The notes under the pieces are model-generated. The model was not told where the DNA came from and searched no databases. It worked only from the letters and a program-made list of their open reading frames with translations. From Bacteroidales bacterium (GTDB lineage: Bacteria > Bacteroidota > Bacteroidia > Bacteroidales > P3), in assembly GCA_017633985.1 (NCBI GenBank), contig JAGBOF010000003.1, forward strand, positions 33,130-97,129: a stretch of DNA of 64,000 bases, given 5' to 3'. This document shows, one piece after another, positions 1 through 8,686 of the stretch. A program made the translations under genes and the position numbers. Position 1 is the first letter of the stretch, and every line of letters starts with the position of its first letter.

Positions 1-2
1 CT

Positions 3-650
3 ATCGACAAAGCCAAAGCTGCAATAGATCAAATCACAGATGAAATGACTATTCCGTCAAGTATCGGTATTGAAATCGGAGGTAGCGTTGAAGACCAGCA
101 GGATACATTCGGTGATATAGGCTTATTGGGACTTATAATCATAATCTTGGTTTATTCTGTTATGGCAGGACAGTTCGAAAGCTTCCGTTCACCGTTTATA
201 ATCATGTTCTCCATACCGTTCGCATTGACGGGAATGTTCTTGGGCATCTGGATAACGGGCGGAACACTTAACATGATGTCCTTAATAGGTGCCATAATGT
301 TGATAGGTATCGTTGTTAAAAACGGTATCGTGCTTGTGGACTACATAAACCTTAACCGCGAAAGAGGAATGAGCATTGTCAATTCCATAGTATTGGGCGG
401 TAAATCACGTTTGCGTCCTGTACTTATGACAACTGCGACAACCGTTTTGGGTATGTTGCCTATGGCTATAGGAATAGGCGAAGGCAGTGAAATGTGGCAG
501 CCTATGGGTGTAGTAATCGTCTTCGGTTTGACTATATCTACGCTTGTTACCTTGGTACTTATCCCTACTATCTACGGTTCATTCGCAGCCGGCAAACTGA
601 AACGCGAAAGAAAGAATTTTAAACGTAATTTAAGAAAGGAGAATGCATAA
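3..650 (+). CDS. RND family efflux transporter, inner-membrane pump, C-terminal part (5' truncated by window)
   Basis: The reading frame is open from the window edge, so only about the last 215 residues of a protein normally over 1000 residues long are present. They carry the signature end of AcrB/HAE1-type proton-driven pumps: a run of hydrophobic helices, the TM10-TM11 motif GIVVKNGIVLVDYIN, then RPVLMTTATTVLGMLPMA and GEGSEMWQPMGVVIVFGL. The protein would sit in the inner membrane and export drugs, detergents or metabolites through a tripartite complex whose adaptor and outer-membrane channel are presumably encoded to the left, outside the window. Its stop codon overlaps the start of the next gene by one base (TAATG), so the two are translationally coupled. 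The substrate cannot be told from this fragment. Confidence 0.93.
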   Translation: MDKAKAAIDQITDEMTIPSSIGIEIGGSVEDQQDTFGDIGLLGLIIIILVYSVMAGQFESFRSPFIIMFSIPFALTGMFLGIWITGGTLNMMSLIGAIMLIGIVVKNGIVLVDYINLNRERGMSIVNSIVLGGKSRLRPVLMTTATTVLGMLPMAIGIGEGSEMWQPMGVVIVFGLTISTLVTLVLIPTIYGSFAAGKLKRERKNFKRNLRKENA

Positions 651-940
651 TGAAAGCGGCATTTATAGCATATAATCAAGCCTTTGTTGAGGAAGTGGAG
701 CAAATTCTCCACCAATTAAACGTCAGAGGTTATACTAAATGGGAAGATGTTAAAGGAAGGGGAACTAAAAACGGCGAACCGCACTTGGGATCCCACGCTT
801 GGCCGAGCAAAAACATGGCAACGCTTTGCGTAGTTGATGACAACATCGCACCTATACTGAAAAAGAGAATACAGGCATTGGATAACAGTGCACCCGAACA
901 GGGTTTGAGAGTATTCTTTTGGGATATAATTGACGTGTAA
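650..940 (+). CDS. PG0541-type transporter-associated small protein (PII-like)
   Basis: A 96-residue soluble protein starting inside the stop codon of the RND pump, with a good ribosome site (AAGGAG) just upstream. Size, position and sequence (QILHQLNVRGYTKWEDVKG, then GEPHLGSHAWPSKN, and a DNIAPILKKRIQALD helix) fit the small PII/ferredoxin-like proteins found after RND pumps in Bacteroidota, called PG0541 family transporter-associated proteins. The role is unproven; the fold suggests a regulatory or sensing partner of the pump. No signal peptide or membrane segment is seen, so it is likely cytoplasmic. A terminator follows, making this the last gene of the efflux operon. Confidence 0.8.
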   Translation: MKAAFIAYNQAFVEEVEQILHQLNVRGYTKWEDVKGRGTKNGEPHLGSHAWPSKNMATLCVVDDNIAPILKKRIQALDNSAPEQGLRVFFWDIIDV

Positions 941-980
941 GAAGAGAATAAAAATTCGTTTTCATAAATTGTTGTTTTTG

Positions 981-1020
981 GGGAGCGGACGGATTAACCG
1001 TTTGCTCCTTTTGTTTGTTT
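981..1020 (+). terminator. Rho-independent terminator of the efflux operon
   Basis: An 11-bp stem (GGAGCGGACGG with CCGTTTGCTCC, two G-T pairs) with a 4-base loop is followed by a T-rich tract. It lies 40 bases after the stop of the PG0541-type gene. Confidence 0.8.
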
Positions 1021-1093
1021 AAGATGTCATTTAACTTCTCTAAAACACTATTTCATCTGCGCTTTACGGGCGGAAATTGATGCCTTATCATGA

Positions 1094-1214
1094 TTTGCTG
1101 CCGCCCCGTGCCGTATTATTTCTGAAAAAACTATTTTTTTACCCTAAAAAAACTGTTTTTTTGACCCGAAAAAACTGTTTTTTTCAAATTAATACGGCAC
1201 GGGGCGGCAGCAAA
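1094..1214. repeat. Intergenic repeat family B, copy 1
   Basis: Perfect 25-bp inverted arms (1094-1118 and 1190-1214; GC-rich core GCCGCCCCGTGCCG) enclose three near-identical units AAAAAACTGTTTTTT whose central C falls at 1131, 1153 and 1175, exactly 22 bp apart. A second copy lies at 15482-15600. No ORF fits in it. It sits between the efflux operon terminator and the mutA promoter. The function is unknown; options are a non-autonomous mobile element, a protein-binding array or a transcription barrier. Confidence 0.85.
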
Positions 1215-1238
1215 ATGCAGGAAAATTCGGTTATTTCA

Positions 1239-1268
1239 TTGCATTTATAATTTTTTTTCATATATTTG
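1239..1268 (+). promoter_or_regulatory. Bacteroidota-type promoter of mutA
   Basis: TTG at 1239-1241, a 19-base spacer and TATATTTG at 1261-1268 match the Bacteroidota consensus TTG-N19-TAnnTTTG exactly. Transcription would start about 25 bases before the mutA ATG. Confidence 0.75.
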
Positions 1269-1299
1269 CAAGTTGAAAGAAATAAAAAACACTTAAAAT

Positions 1300-3156
1300 A
1301 TGGCATACGATAAGTTATTTACCGAATTCCCGGAGGTTACGACCGAGCAATGGGAAGCCGCAATAGAGAAAGACCTCAAAGGTGCGGACTATGACAAAAA
1401 ACTTATATGGAAAACGATAGAGGGCTTTAATGTCAAGCCTTATTACAGGGCTGTTGATTTGCAGGGCTTGGAATATCTGGAAAACAATCCCGATGAAAAA
1501 CCTTTCGTTAGAGGACATCACAAAAACAATAACGAATGGGAAATCCGTATGGATATGGATTGCGAAGATTTGAAGGCTCAAAACGAAATTGCTTTGGAAT
1601 GTCTGGAACGCGGAGTGAATTCCGTAGGCTTCAATGCGAAGAACGTCCAAAGCGAAGAGGACTTAAAAATTCTTCTTAACGGTATTTATCCCGAATATAT
1701 CAGGATTAATTTTCTTAAATCGCGCAATTTCCTGAATCTTCTGAAGATTTTCGTTGCTTATTGTAAGAATAATAACATTGATTGCGCAAAGGTAAAGGGC
1801 AGTTTGAACTTCGATTCTTATTTTTATGCACTTAAACACGGTAAATTCTACGGTTCGAACAAGGAAAACATGGACGAAGCCGCAGAAATCATGAAATATG
1901 CAAAAGAAAACCTGCCTTTGTTTAAGACAATCACCGTTAACGGCAATATTTTCTCCAATGCGGGCAGTAATATCTCGCAGGAATTGGGATTTTCACTTGC
2001 AATGGCAAATGAATATCTGTACAACATGACCGAAAGAGGCATATCGGCGGAAGATTGCGTGGAAAGAATGATGTTTTCTTTCGCAACGGGCAGCACATAC
2101 TTCATGGAAATAGCAAAAATACGTGCATGCAGATTGCTTTGGTCCAACATTGCAGGACAATATTCGCAGGATGACAGGGCGGCAAAGATATTCATTCATT
2201 GCGAAGACACTAAATATAACAAAACGGTGTTTGATGCATACGTTAATATGCTGCGTACAACTACCGAAACGATGTCTGCCGTTGTCGGTGGGGCTGACAG
2301 TATAGCGGTTATGCCGTTTGACGTAGCTTTTAAGCAAAGTGATGAATTTTCACGGCGAATTGCGGTAAACCAGCAGATACTTCTGAAAGAGGAATCGTAT
2401 CTTGATAAGATTGTAGACCCATCCGCAGGAAGTTATTACATAGAAACACTTACCAAAAACATAGCTGAAAAAGCTTGGGAGTTGTTTAAAGAAGTTGAAA
2501 AGCAAGGCGGTTACGAGCAGGCGGTAAGAAACGGATTTGTTCAGCAATCCGTCATGGCTACCGAGCAGTTACGTGCCAAGGACGTGGCAAAACGTAAGAC
2601 CGTTATAGTAGGCACGAATCAGTATCCGAATATTACCGAAAAGGAAGTGAAGATAGATAAGAATGAAACATGTCCTTGCGAAAAGGAAACCGAGAAAGAA
2701 TTTATGCCTTTGTGTCCTACGCGTGCTGCCAAACCGTTCGAAAAACTCCGCATAGATGTTATCAACGCCGAAAAGAAACCTAAAGTATTTAATCTGTTGT
2801 ACGGCAACCTTGCAATGAGGAATGCCCGTCAGGGATTTTCGACTAATTTCTTCGGTGTGGCAGGTTATGATATTGTTTCAAAGCCTACGGACGACATAAC
2901 GGCAGGTTGTGAAGATGCTTTGAAGGAAAATCCGGACATTGTGGTGCTTTGCTCTTCCGATGACGAATATCCTGAATTTGTTAAGGCAGCTCTGCCTGTT
3001 TTGAAGGGAAAAGTGCAACATATTATCGTAGCCGGCAATCCTGAAGATGCACTTAAAGAAGAATTCAACGCAATAGGTGTGACTGATTACATAAATGTAC
3101 GCACCAATGCGTTAGACAGTTTAACTAAATATAACGATGCACTTTTGCATTGTTAA
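1300..3156 (+). CDS. mutA: Methylmalonyl-CoA mutase, small (beta) subunit
   Basis: A 618-residue cytoplasmic protein of the expected length for the small subunit of the heterodimeric mutase, which interconverts succinyl-CoA and (R)-methylmalonyl-CoA in the propionate pathway. Residues 1-480 resemble the TIM-barrel substrate domain (opening LFTEFPEVTTEQWEAAIEKD, later DPSAGSYYIETLT). Residues about 490-618 resemble the B12-binding fold but lack the DxHxxG cobalamin-ligand motif; the matching place reads GNLAMRNARQGFSTNFFG. This is the usual state of the non-catalytic small subunit; B12 binds the large subunit MutB. mutB normally follows directly, but here a terminator comes 20 bases after the stop and the next gene encodes an outer-membrane protein, so mutB must lie elsewhere. 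It has its own promoter. Confidence 0.93.
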   Translation: MAYDKLFTEFPEVTTEQWEAAIEKDLKGADYDKKLIWKTIEGFNVKPYYRAVDLQGLEYLENNPDEKPFVRGHHKNNNEWEIRMDMDCEDLKAQNEIALECLERGVNSVGFNAKNVQSEEDLKILLNGIYPEYIRINFLKSRNFLNLLKIFVAYCKNNNIDCAKVKGSLNFDSYFYALKHGKFYGSNKENMDEAAEIMKYAKENLPLFKTITVNGNIFSNAGSNISQELGFSLAMANEYLYNMTERGISAEDCVERMMFSFATGSTYFMEIAKIRACRLLWSNIAGQYSQDDRAAKIFIHCEDTKYNKTVFDAYVNMLRTTTETMSAVVGGADSIAVMPFDVAFKQSDEFSRRIAVNQQILLKEESYLDKIVDPSAGSYYIETLTKNIAEKAWELFKEVEKQGGYEQAVRNGFVQQSVMATEQLRAKDVAKRKTVIVGTNQYPNITEKEVKIDKNETCPCEKETEKEFMPLCPTRAAKPFEKLRIDVINAEKKPKVFNLLYGNLAMRNARQGFSTNFFGVAGYDIVSKPTDDITAGCEDALKENPDIVVLCSSDDEYPEFVKAALPVLKGKVQHIIVAGNPEDALKEEFNAIGVTDYINVRTNALDSLTKYNDALLHC

Positions 3157-3176
3157 GATTAAGAAATTTTTTCATT

Positions 3177-3208
3177 GAAGCCTGATGTCAAAATCGGGCT
3201 TCTTTTTT
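3177..3208 (+). terminator. Rho-independent terminator after mutA
   Basis: The 10-bp stem GAAGCCTGAT / ATCGGGCTTC has a 6-base loop and is followed by a run of T. It lies 20 bases past the mutA stop and shows that mutA is transcribed without a downstream mutB. Confidence 0.85.
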
Positions 3209-3220
3209 AAAAAACTTAAT

Positions 3221-4429
3221 ATGAAAAGAATATTTATAGCAATTATATTGACGGTATTTATATTCACGGCACTAAAAGCCCAAGACGTTTCAATATATGA
3301 AACCAATACGGGAGCCTTATCACTGAATATACCCACCCAAGTGTTCTTTAAAAACAACGAATACAAAAGAAAAATCGCTTACGGGTATACTCTGGGAGGT
3401 TTCCGCATGATTCCTAATGTGGAATACCAGCCTTTGAAGAATCTTACGATAAGTGCAGGCATCAATGTGTTGAGATATTGGGGTGCCGATAAGTACGGGC
3501 AGTATAATTTCGTAAATGTTCCTTATTATTCGGATACTAATACGCAGAATCAATTACATAAGAAACCTTATTTCAGAATTAATTGGCAGATAAACAAGAG
3601 ACTCAACCTTGTAATGGGCAATCTTTGCACTGACAGCTTTCATTATTTACCTGTACCGCTATATAACAGGGAGCTTGCATATTCTTCGGACGGTGAAGAA
3701 GGTTTACAATTGATTTATCAGGGAAAATATTGGCGTAATGACGCATGGCTGAACTGGCAAAACTTCAATTTTTACAACGATGTGGACAGGGAAAGTTTTG
3801 ATTTGGGGACAAGCGGTGCTCTGTACTTAATCCGCAACAATCATTACACTTTTCAAACCGATTATTCCTTTATTTGGCATCATAACGGCGGAGAATTAGA
3901 CACTATTTCTACACTTGATTTGGATCATTGGGCAAACGGACATGCCGCAATCACATTATCCGCCGTCCAAAGCAAACATATTCCTTTTGAAATCGCATTC
4001 TCTTTGAATTACTTGTTCTCCAAAGACATGAAAAACGATACATGGGCGTTTAAATCAGGACATGCATGGTTCCCTACGTTATCATGCAGCAACGATACAT
4101 GGAATGCAACCATCGGATACTATGACAGCAAAGACATGATGACGTTTTACGGCACTAACTTCTTTTCAAATCTTGCCCAAAGGGATAATAACATCACTTA
4201 TCCGCATAACCGAATGCTTTATGCTTCGTTGGATTACGACATTTCAATAGGACGTGATTATAAAGTATCACATACAAATTATAAATTGACTGTTGTAGGA
4301 GAATTCTTCTACAAATTTGATACTGACAACTCAATAGAAAAAGAAGATAATTCGCTTTCTTTCGGTCTTGGATTGATATTTTCCGCCAAACCGAAGTTTC
4401 AATTATATAAATTCCGAAATCTTAATTAG
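3221..4429 (+). CDS. Exported outer-membrane beta-barrel-like protein, unknown function
   Basis: About 402 residues. I chose the ATG at 3221 because it opens a clean type I signal peptide (MKRIFIAIILTVFIFTALKA, cleavage before QDV); the earlier ATG at 3185 lies inside the mutA terminator hairpin. The mature protein is a succession of alternating aromatic/polar strands (for example LTISAGINVLRYW and LNLVMGNLCTDSFHYLP) and ends in a barrel-like strand (LSFGLGLIFSA), fitting an outer-membrane barrel of roughly 16-18 strands. I recognise no named family. The next gene starts 24 bases on and may be co-transcribed. Confidence 0.7.
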   Translation: MKRIFIAIILTVFIFTALKAQDVSIYETNTGALSLNIPTQVFFKNNEYKRKIAYGYTLGGFRMIPNVEYQPLKNLTISAGINVLRYWGADKYGQYNFVNVPYYSDTNTQNQLHKKPYFRINWQINKRLNLVMGNLCTDSFHYLPVPLYNRELAYSSDGEEGLQLIYQGKYWRNDAWLNWQNFNFYNDVDRESFDLGTSGALYLIRNNHYTFQTDYSFIWHHNGGELDTISTLDLDHWANGHAAITLSAVQSKHIPFEIAFSLNYLFSKDMKNDTWAFKSGHAWFPTLSCSNDTWNATIGYYDSKDMMTFYGTNFFSNLAQRDNNITYPHNRMLYASLDYDISIGRDYKVSHTNYKLTVVGEFFYKFDTDNSIEKEDNSLSFGLGLIFSAKPKFQLYKFRNLN

Positions 4430-4453
4430 CAAATCAGAAAAAATAACAAGCAA

Positions 4454-5191
4454 ATGAAAAAATATATCTTTACCGCTATGCTTTTATTCAGCATCAGCAT
4501 ATTTGCCCAAAATTACGATGCAGGATTTTCAAAGCCCATCATAACCGAAAACGGCAATTTCACATATTATGAACTCGCACCTATACAAACAAGCGAAGGT
4601 GTATTGATATTTTTGGACAGAAACCTTGGGGCATTAAGCAATGACGTGACTTCGTCCGACAGTTGGGGTGATTTGTATCAGTGGGGCCGACAAACGGACG
4701 GTCACGAGAAACGTCTGTCGGATACGACCAACACTATTTCGCCTAATTTCACACAAACAAACAACGAATTCATAGTTGATTCCGCACGTGCCAATGATTG
4801 GATTGCTTATCCTAAAGATGATTTATGGAGTGACAGGAATGAAACCAATAATCCGTGTCCGTGCGGCTACAGATTGCCTACAGAAAAGGAATGGAGGGCT
4901 GTTTTGGATCTGGGATACGAAATAAAACCCACGGGAACCGGCGCTTACTACATATCGATAAGCAAAGGGCTATTGGATTTACCCTGTGCGGGATTACGAA
5001 ATGCGTTTACCGGCAATTTTCAGTACCAAGGAATGAGAGGATACTACTGGGCAGGGGATGTCAGCAGCCAAGGTATGTCACCGGCAATTGATTTTAACAA
5101 ATCGGAAATAACAACCAATGTGACAATATACGGTTTCAGAGCATTCGGAAGAAGTGTCAGATGTATGCGCTCGCTTTCCGATAAAAAATAA
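4454..5191 (+). CDS. Secreted FISUMP-domain protein (Fibrobacter major paralogous domain-like)
   Basis: 245 residues with a signal peptide (MKKYIFTAMLLFSISIFA, cut before QNYD). The body has the hallmarks of the Fibrobacter succinogenes major paralogous domain / C-type-lectin-like fold: LDRNLGA, WGDLYQWGR, CPCGYRLPTEKEWRAVL, LPCAGLRN, YYWAGD and a final RAFGRSVRCMR. Such domains are usually surface or periplasmic and may bind ligands, but their role is not established. No T9SS sorting domain or lipobox is present. It is likely in one transcript with the preceding barrel protein. Confidence 0.75.
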   Translation: MKKYIFTAMLLFSISIFAQNYDAGFSKPIITENGNFTYYELAPIQTSEGVLIFLDRNLGALSNDVTSSDSWGDLYQWGRQTDGHEKRLSDTTNTISPNFTQTNNEFIVDSARANDWIAYPKDDLWSDRNETNNPCPCGYRLPTEKEWRAVLDLGYEIKPTGTGAYYISISKGLLDLPCAGLRNAFTGNFQYQGMRGYYWAGDVSSQGMSPAIDFNKSEITTNVTIYGFRAFGRSVRCMRSLSDKK

Positions 5192-5307
5192 AATCTTATC
5201 GGAAAAACAAGGCTGTTTTTTAAGATATTCAGGCAGTTTTTCAGGCAAATTTTACGGCATCTGTATGATACTGAATATCAACACAAACGAATATTACTAC
5301 GTAACGC

Positions 5308-5396
5308 AAAAATAAAACGGCGTTTTAAGAAATTAATCAGGCGTTTCAGTAAAATAATAAGGCGTTTTAATTTGCTGAAACGCCGTCTTATTTTTA
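5308..5396. repeat. Intergenic repeat family A, copy 1
   Basis: Outer 18-bp inverted arms at 5308-5325 and 5378-5395 differ at one position (AAAAATAAAACGGCGTTT / AAACGCCGTCTTATTTTT). Inside lie the family modules AATTAATCAGGCG, GTAAAATAATAAGGCG and TTTTAATTTGCTG. It separates the FISUMP gene from the GH92 promoter. Stem plus flanking A/T runs could terminate transcription in either direction. Confidence 0.85.
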
Positions 5397-5434
5397 CAAG
5401 ACAAAAAACAATGATTTTTTATTACAAAAAAATC

Positions 5435-5465
5435 TTGGCTGCTTTGCAAAAAGTTCGTACATTTG
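5435..5465 (+). promoter_or_regulatory. Bacteroidota-type promoter of the GH92 gene
   Basis: TTG at 5435-5437, a 20-base spacer and TACATTTG at 5458-5465, followed 24 bases later by the ATG at 5489. Confidence 0.65.
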
Positions 5466-5488
5466 CAAAAAATAAAATACTCAATACA

Positions 5489-8365
5489 ATGAAAAAAACG
5501 CTTATTTACATCTTATCGGCATTCGCATTAATAAATGTCAATGCCCAAAAGTCACAACTGGTCAATACCTTGGTAGGAACAGACGAACACGGGCATACTT
5601 ATCCCGGCGTTGTGGCACCTTTCGGCATGGTACAATTGTCTCCTGATACCCGTTTGAGCGGTTGGGACGGTTGCAGCGGTTATCATTATTCTGATAACAA
5701 GATTTACGGATTTTCCCACACGCATTTAAGCGGTACGGGATGCGAAGATTTGGGTGATTTCCTATTCACTCCTACCGTTCACAGCAAAGATTGGCAGGAT
5801 GTAAGACTGGATTTCAAACATTCTGACGAACAGGCATACGCAGGGTATTATAAAGTAAAGGGCTTTAATAAAGCAAACATTATTACGGAACTTGCGGCAA
5901 CAGACAGGCACGGTTACCAACTTTACACATATCCTAAAAACGATACGATGGCTGTTGTGATAAATATGAAGCACAGATATTACACCATTGATTGGAATGT
6001 GGAAGTAAAAGACAAAAGAACGGTTTGCGGATACAGAGCATCAAAAGCTTGGAGCGGATACCGCCCTATTTATTTCGCAGCAACATTCAACAAAGATATC
6101 ACGGATTCTTATTTAGATAAGAAAACAGGTACGCTTTACTTGTATTTCGGACAGACGAATAAGGTCGGAAACACTTTGGAAGTCAAAACCTCAATATCTT
6201 CTGTAGATAAAGAAGGAGCATTAAAGAATCTGAATTCGCAAAGTGCTTCTTCATTTGCACAAGCAAAGAAACAATCCGTTGCATTATGGGACAAAGCTTT
6301 GTCGGTTATAGATATAGAAGGCGGAACAAAAGAGCAACAAAGAACATTCTACACATCGCTTTACCATTGTATGATTGCACCTAATTTGTATTCCGATGTA
6401 GACGGACGTTACCGTGCAATGATTAACAACAACCGCGATTATAACAAGACAATAGAAGACGGCAGACCGTTTGATCAAATAGCTACCGCTAACGGATACA
6501 ACCGCTATACCGTATTTTCTCTTTGGGATACCTACAGAGCGTTGAATCCGTTGTTAAGTTTGATAAGACCTGATTTGTGTTTGGATTTTGAGAAAACATT
6601 CCTTGACTATTACAAACAGACAAGCGAATTGCCTATGTGGGAATTGCACGCTTGGGAGACTTATTGCATGATAGGTATTCACGGAGTAAGTGTTTTGGCA
6701 GAATGGATCAATAAAGGCATTGAAGTAGACAATAATTTGGCTTTGGAAGCAATGGTTTCAACGGCTAATATGAATAAAATAGGTCTTCCTTACTTCAACC
6801 GCGACGGTTATATCACTGCCGAAAGGGAACACGAAGGCGTTGCAAAGACCGTTGAATTCTGTTACAATATGTATTGCATTGCACAGACTGCGAAAATGCT
6901 GGGCAAAGAAGACATTTACAGGGAATACATACAGAAAGCACAATACTACAAAAACCTTTTCAACCCTCAAAACAAGTTTATACAACCGAAAGAAAACGGA
7001 AGATTTCTTCCTAATTTCGATCCTAAACAGATTGATATCAACTATACGGAAGGTAACGGATGGCATTACACGTTTTATGTTCCTCAAGACATTAACACAT
7101 TGGTTAAGTTAATGGGAGGCAACAGCGGTTTTGAGAACAAACTTGACGAATGCTTTAACTCAACAGAGAAAACTACGGGCAGGGAACAACAAGACGTTAC
7201 AGGACTTATCGGTCAATATGCACACGGTAACGAACCTTCGCATCACACTGCATACTTATATAATTATATAGGTAAACCTTATAAAACCCAGAAGTTGGTT
7301 CGCCAAATCCTTACTACTTTATATTCCGATAAACCTGACGGAGTATGCGGTAATGACGACTGCGGACAGATGGCAGCGTGGTATGTCATGTCCGCTATGG
7401 GTATATATGCCGTTTCTCCTGTATCAGGAGAATATGCTATCGGCTCTCCGTTGTTTGATAAGGTGACAATAAATCTTCAAAACGGCAAGAAATTCGTTAT
7501 CAACTCCAAACAAGGCAAAAACACTCCGTATGTAAAATCCATAAAATTGAATAATAAAGAATATACAAAGAGTTATATCTCCCATAAGGACATTGCTAAC
7601 GGCGGTACGATGACATTTACTATGAGTGACCAACCTGATTACAACTTTGCAAGTAAACCTGAAGACTGCCCGAAGGCTCAAATAACCGACAACTTGATTA
7701 ATCCTGTTCCTTATCTTGAATATGAAGGTACGGGTAACTTTGTCGGCAAACAGGATATTAAGATTAACTACCTTGATGAGGATTTAAAACTTTACAAATC
7801 CGAGAACATAACTTTGGAAGGCACTCAAGAAGTCAATGTATCCAATATTCACAACGGCAAAATAAGCAAAAATGTAAGTGCTTCGTTTTATAAGATTCCT
7901 GAAGGCAGAAATATTCAGATGCTTTCTTCTTATTCCCCGCAATATACCGCAGGCGGTGACTTTGCTTTGATTGACCAAAAGATGGGAACGGATAATTGGC
8001 GTCTTGGATGTTGGCAAGGCTATTGGGGCAACGATGTTGAAGCCGTTGTTGATTTGGGGAAGCAAACCAAACTGACTTACTGCGGCGGACATTTCGTACA
8101 AGACGAACGTGCTTGGATATTTATGCCGCTAAGAGTGGAATATTACGTAAGCGATGACGGCAAAAACTTCACTTTGTTCGAGACTGTAGAGAATACGGTA
8201 AGCCCACAACAGACGGGAATCATAACCAAAACGTTCGAAGTCAGCAAACCGATTAATGCAAGATACGTAAAAATGAAAGCAATCAACAGGAAAACCAATC
8301 CTAAAGGTCATATATCCGAAGGAGAAAAGTCCTGGCTGTTCATTGACGAGATAATAATGAAATAA
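5489..8365 (+). CDS. Glycoside hydrolase family 92 alpha-mannosidase, exported
   Basis: 958 residues from the ATG at 5489, chosen because it opens a signal peptide (MKKTLIYILSAFALINVNAQ); the open frame upstream runs into a repeat. GH92 enzymes are calcium-dependent exo-alpha-mannosidases that trim mannose from N-glycans and mannans. Family motifs are strong: NTLVGTDEHGHTYPG at the mature N-terminus, GCSGYHYSD, FSHTHLSGTGC, SLWDTYRALNPL, ELHAWETYCMIG, GNEPSHHTAYLYNY and the active-site region PDGVCGNDDCGQMAAWYV with the expected Asp residues. The last 160 residues form an F5/8-type-C (discoidin-like) module (PLRVEYYVSDDGKNF, ARYVKMKA) that may bind sugar. There is no T9SS domain or lipobox, so a periplasmic site is likely. 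Its own promoter and a hairpin after the stop suggest a single-gene transcript. Confidence 0.95.
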   Translation: MKKTLIYILSAFALINVNAQKSQLVNTLVGTDEHGHTYPGVVAPFGMVQLSPDTRLSGWDGCSGYHYSDNKIYGFSHTHLSGTGCEDLGDFLFTPTVHSKDWQDVRLDFKHSDEQAYAGYYKVKGFNKANIITELAATDRHGYQLYTYPKNDTMAVVINMKHRYYTIDWNVEVKDKRTVCGYRASKAWSGYRPIYFAATFNKDITDSYLDKKTGTLYLYFGQTNKVGNTLEVKTSISSVDKEGALKNLNSQSASSFAQAKKQSVALWDKALSVIDIEGGTKEQQRTFYTSLYHCMIAPNLYSDVDGRYRAMINNNRDYNKTIEDGRPFDQIATANGYNRYTVFSLWDTYRALNPLLSLIRPDLCLDFEKTFLDYYKQTSELPMWELHAWETYCMIGIHGVSVLAEWINKGIEVDNNLALEAMVSTANMNKIGLPYFNRDGYITAEREHEGVAKTVEFCYNMYCIAQTAKMLGKEDIYREYIQKAQYYKNLFNPQNKFIQPKENGRFLPNFDPKQIDINYTEGNGWHYTFYVPQDINTLVKLMGGNSGFENKLDECFNSTEKTTGREQQDVTGLIGQYAHGNEPSHHTAYLYNYIGKPYKTQKLVRQILTTLYSDKPDGVCGNDDCGQMAAWYVMSAMGIYAVSPVSGEYAIGSPLFDKVTINLQNGKKFVINSKQGKNTPYVKSIKLNNKEYTKSYISHKDIANGGTMTFTMSDQPDYNFASKPEDCPKAQITDNLINPVPYLEYEGTGNFVGKQDIKINYLDEDLKLYKSENITLEGTQEVNVSNIHNGKISKNVSASFYKIPEGRNIQMLSSYSPQYTAGGDFALIDQKMGTDNWRLGCWQGYWGNDVEAVVDLGKQTKLTYCGGHFVQDERAWIFMPLRVEYYVSDDGKNFTLFETVENTVSPQQTGIITKTFEVSKPINARYVKMKAINRKTNPKGHISEGEKSWLFIDEIIMK

Positions 8366-8424
8366 ATTTTTGCCTTACGTAATTTTCTTGCGAAGATAAA
8401 TTACGTCGGCATTATTTAAAGGAA

Positions 8425-8462
8425 ATAAGGTACGGTTTTAATAATTTTTTACCGTACCTTAT
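8425..8462. terminator. Stem-loop after the GH92 gene
   Basis: A perfect 12-bp stem (ATAAGGTACGGT / ACCGTACCTTAT) with a 14-base T-rich loop lies 60 bases past the GH92 stop and is followed by a modest T-rich tract. Another inverted repeat (8371-8385 with 8398-8411, TACGTAATT core) lies between it and the stop. The following gene is convergent, so this may work for both sides. Confidence 0.55.
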
Positions 8463-8530
8463 CTTTATTATGTACTGTCTTGGTAAGAAAATTCGGCATG
8501 ATTTTTAACCGCTCTTTCATACCGATTTAT

Positions 8531-8618
8531 TAAAACGTCGTTTCAGTAAATTAATCAGGCGTTTTAGTAAAATAACACGCCGTTTTATTTTGCTGAAACG
8601 GCGTGTTATTTTTGTAAA
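8531..8618. repeat. Intergenic repeat family A, copy 2
   Basis: It contains a perfect 17-bp inverted repeat (AAAATAACACGCCGTTT at 8569-8585 with its complement at 8596-8612) preceded by AAAACGTCGTTTCAGTAAATTAATCAGGCG. It lies between two convergent genes (GH92 and the NagB-LmbE fusion). Confidence 0.85.
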
Positions 8619-8686
8619 ACTTCTAATTGACTTAATTTATCTGTAAATCACTGTATCTTAATATCTTTTCAGAATATTAGACACCG

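Noticed and set aside
3185..3220. Upstream in-frame ATG for the barrel protein gene
   Set aside because: It falls within the mutA terminator hairpin, and the extension would place polar residues before the signal peptide.
5177..5203. Inverted repeat TCCGATAA / TTATCGGA at the end of the FISUMP gene
   Set aside because: Stem of 8 bp but followed by A residues on the coding strand, so not a convincing terminator for that gene.
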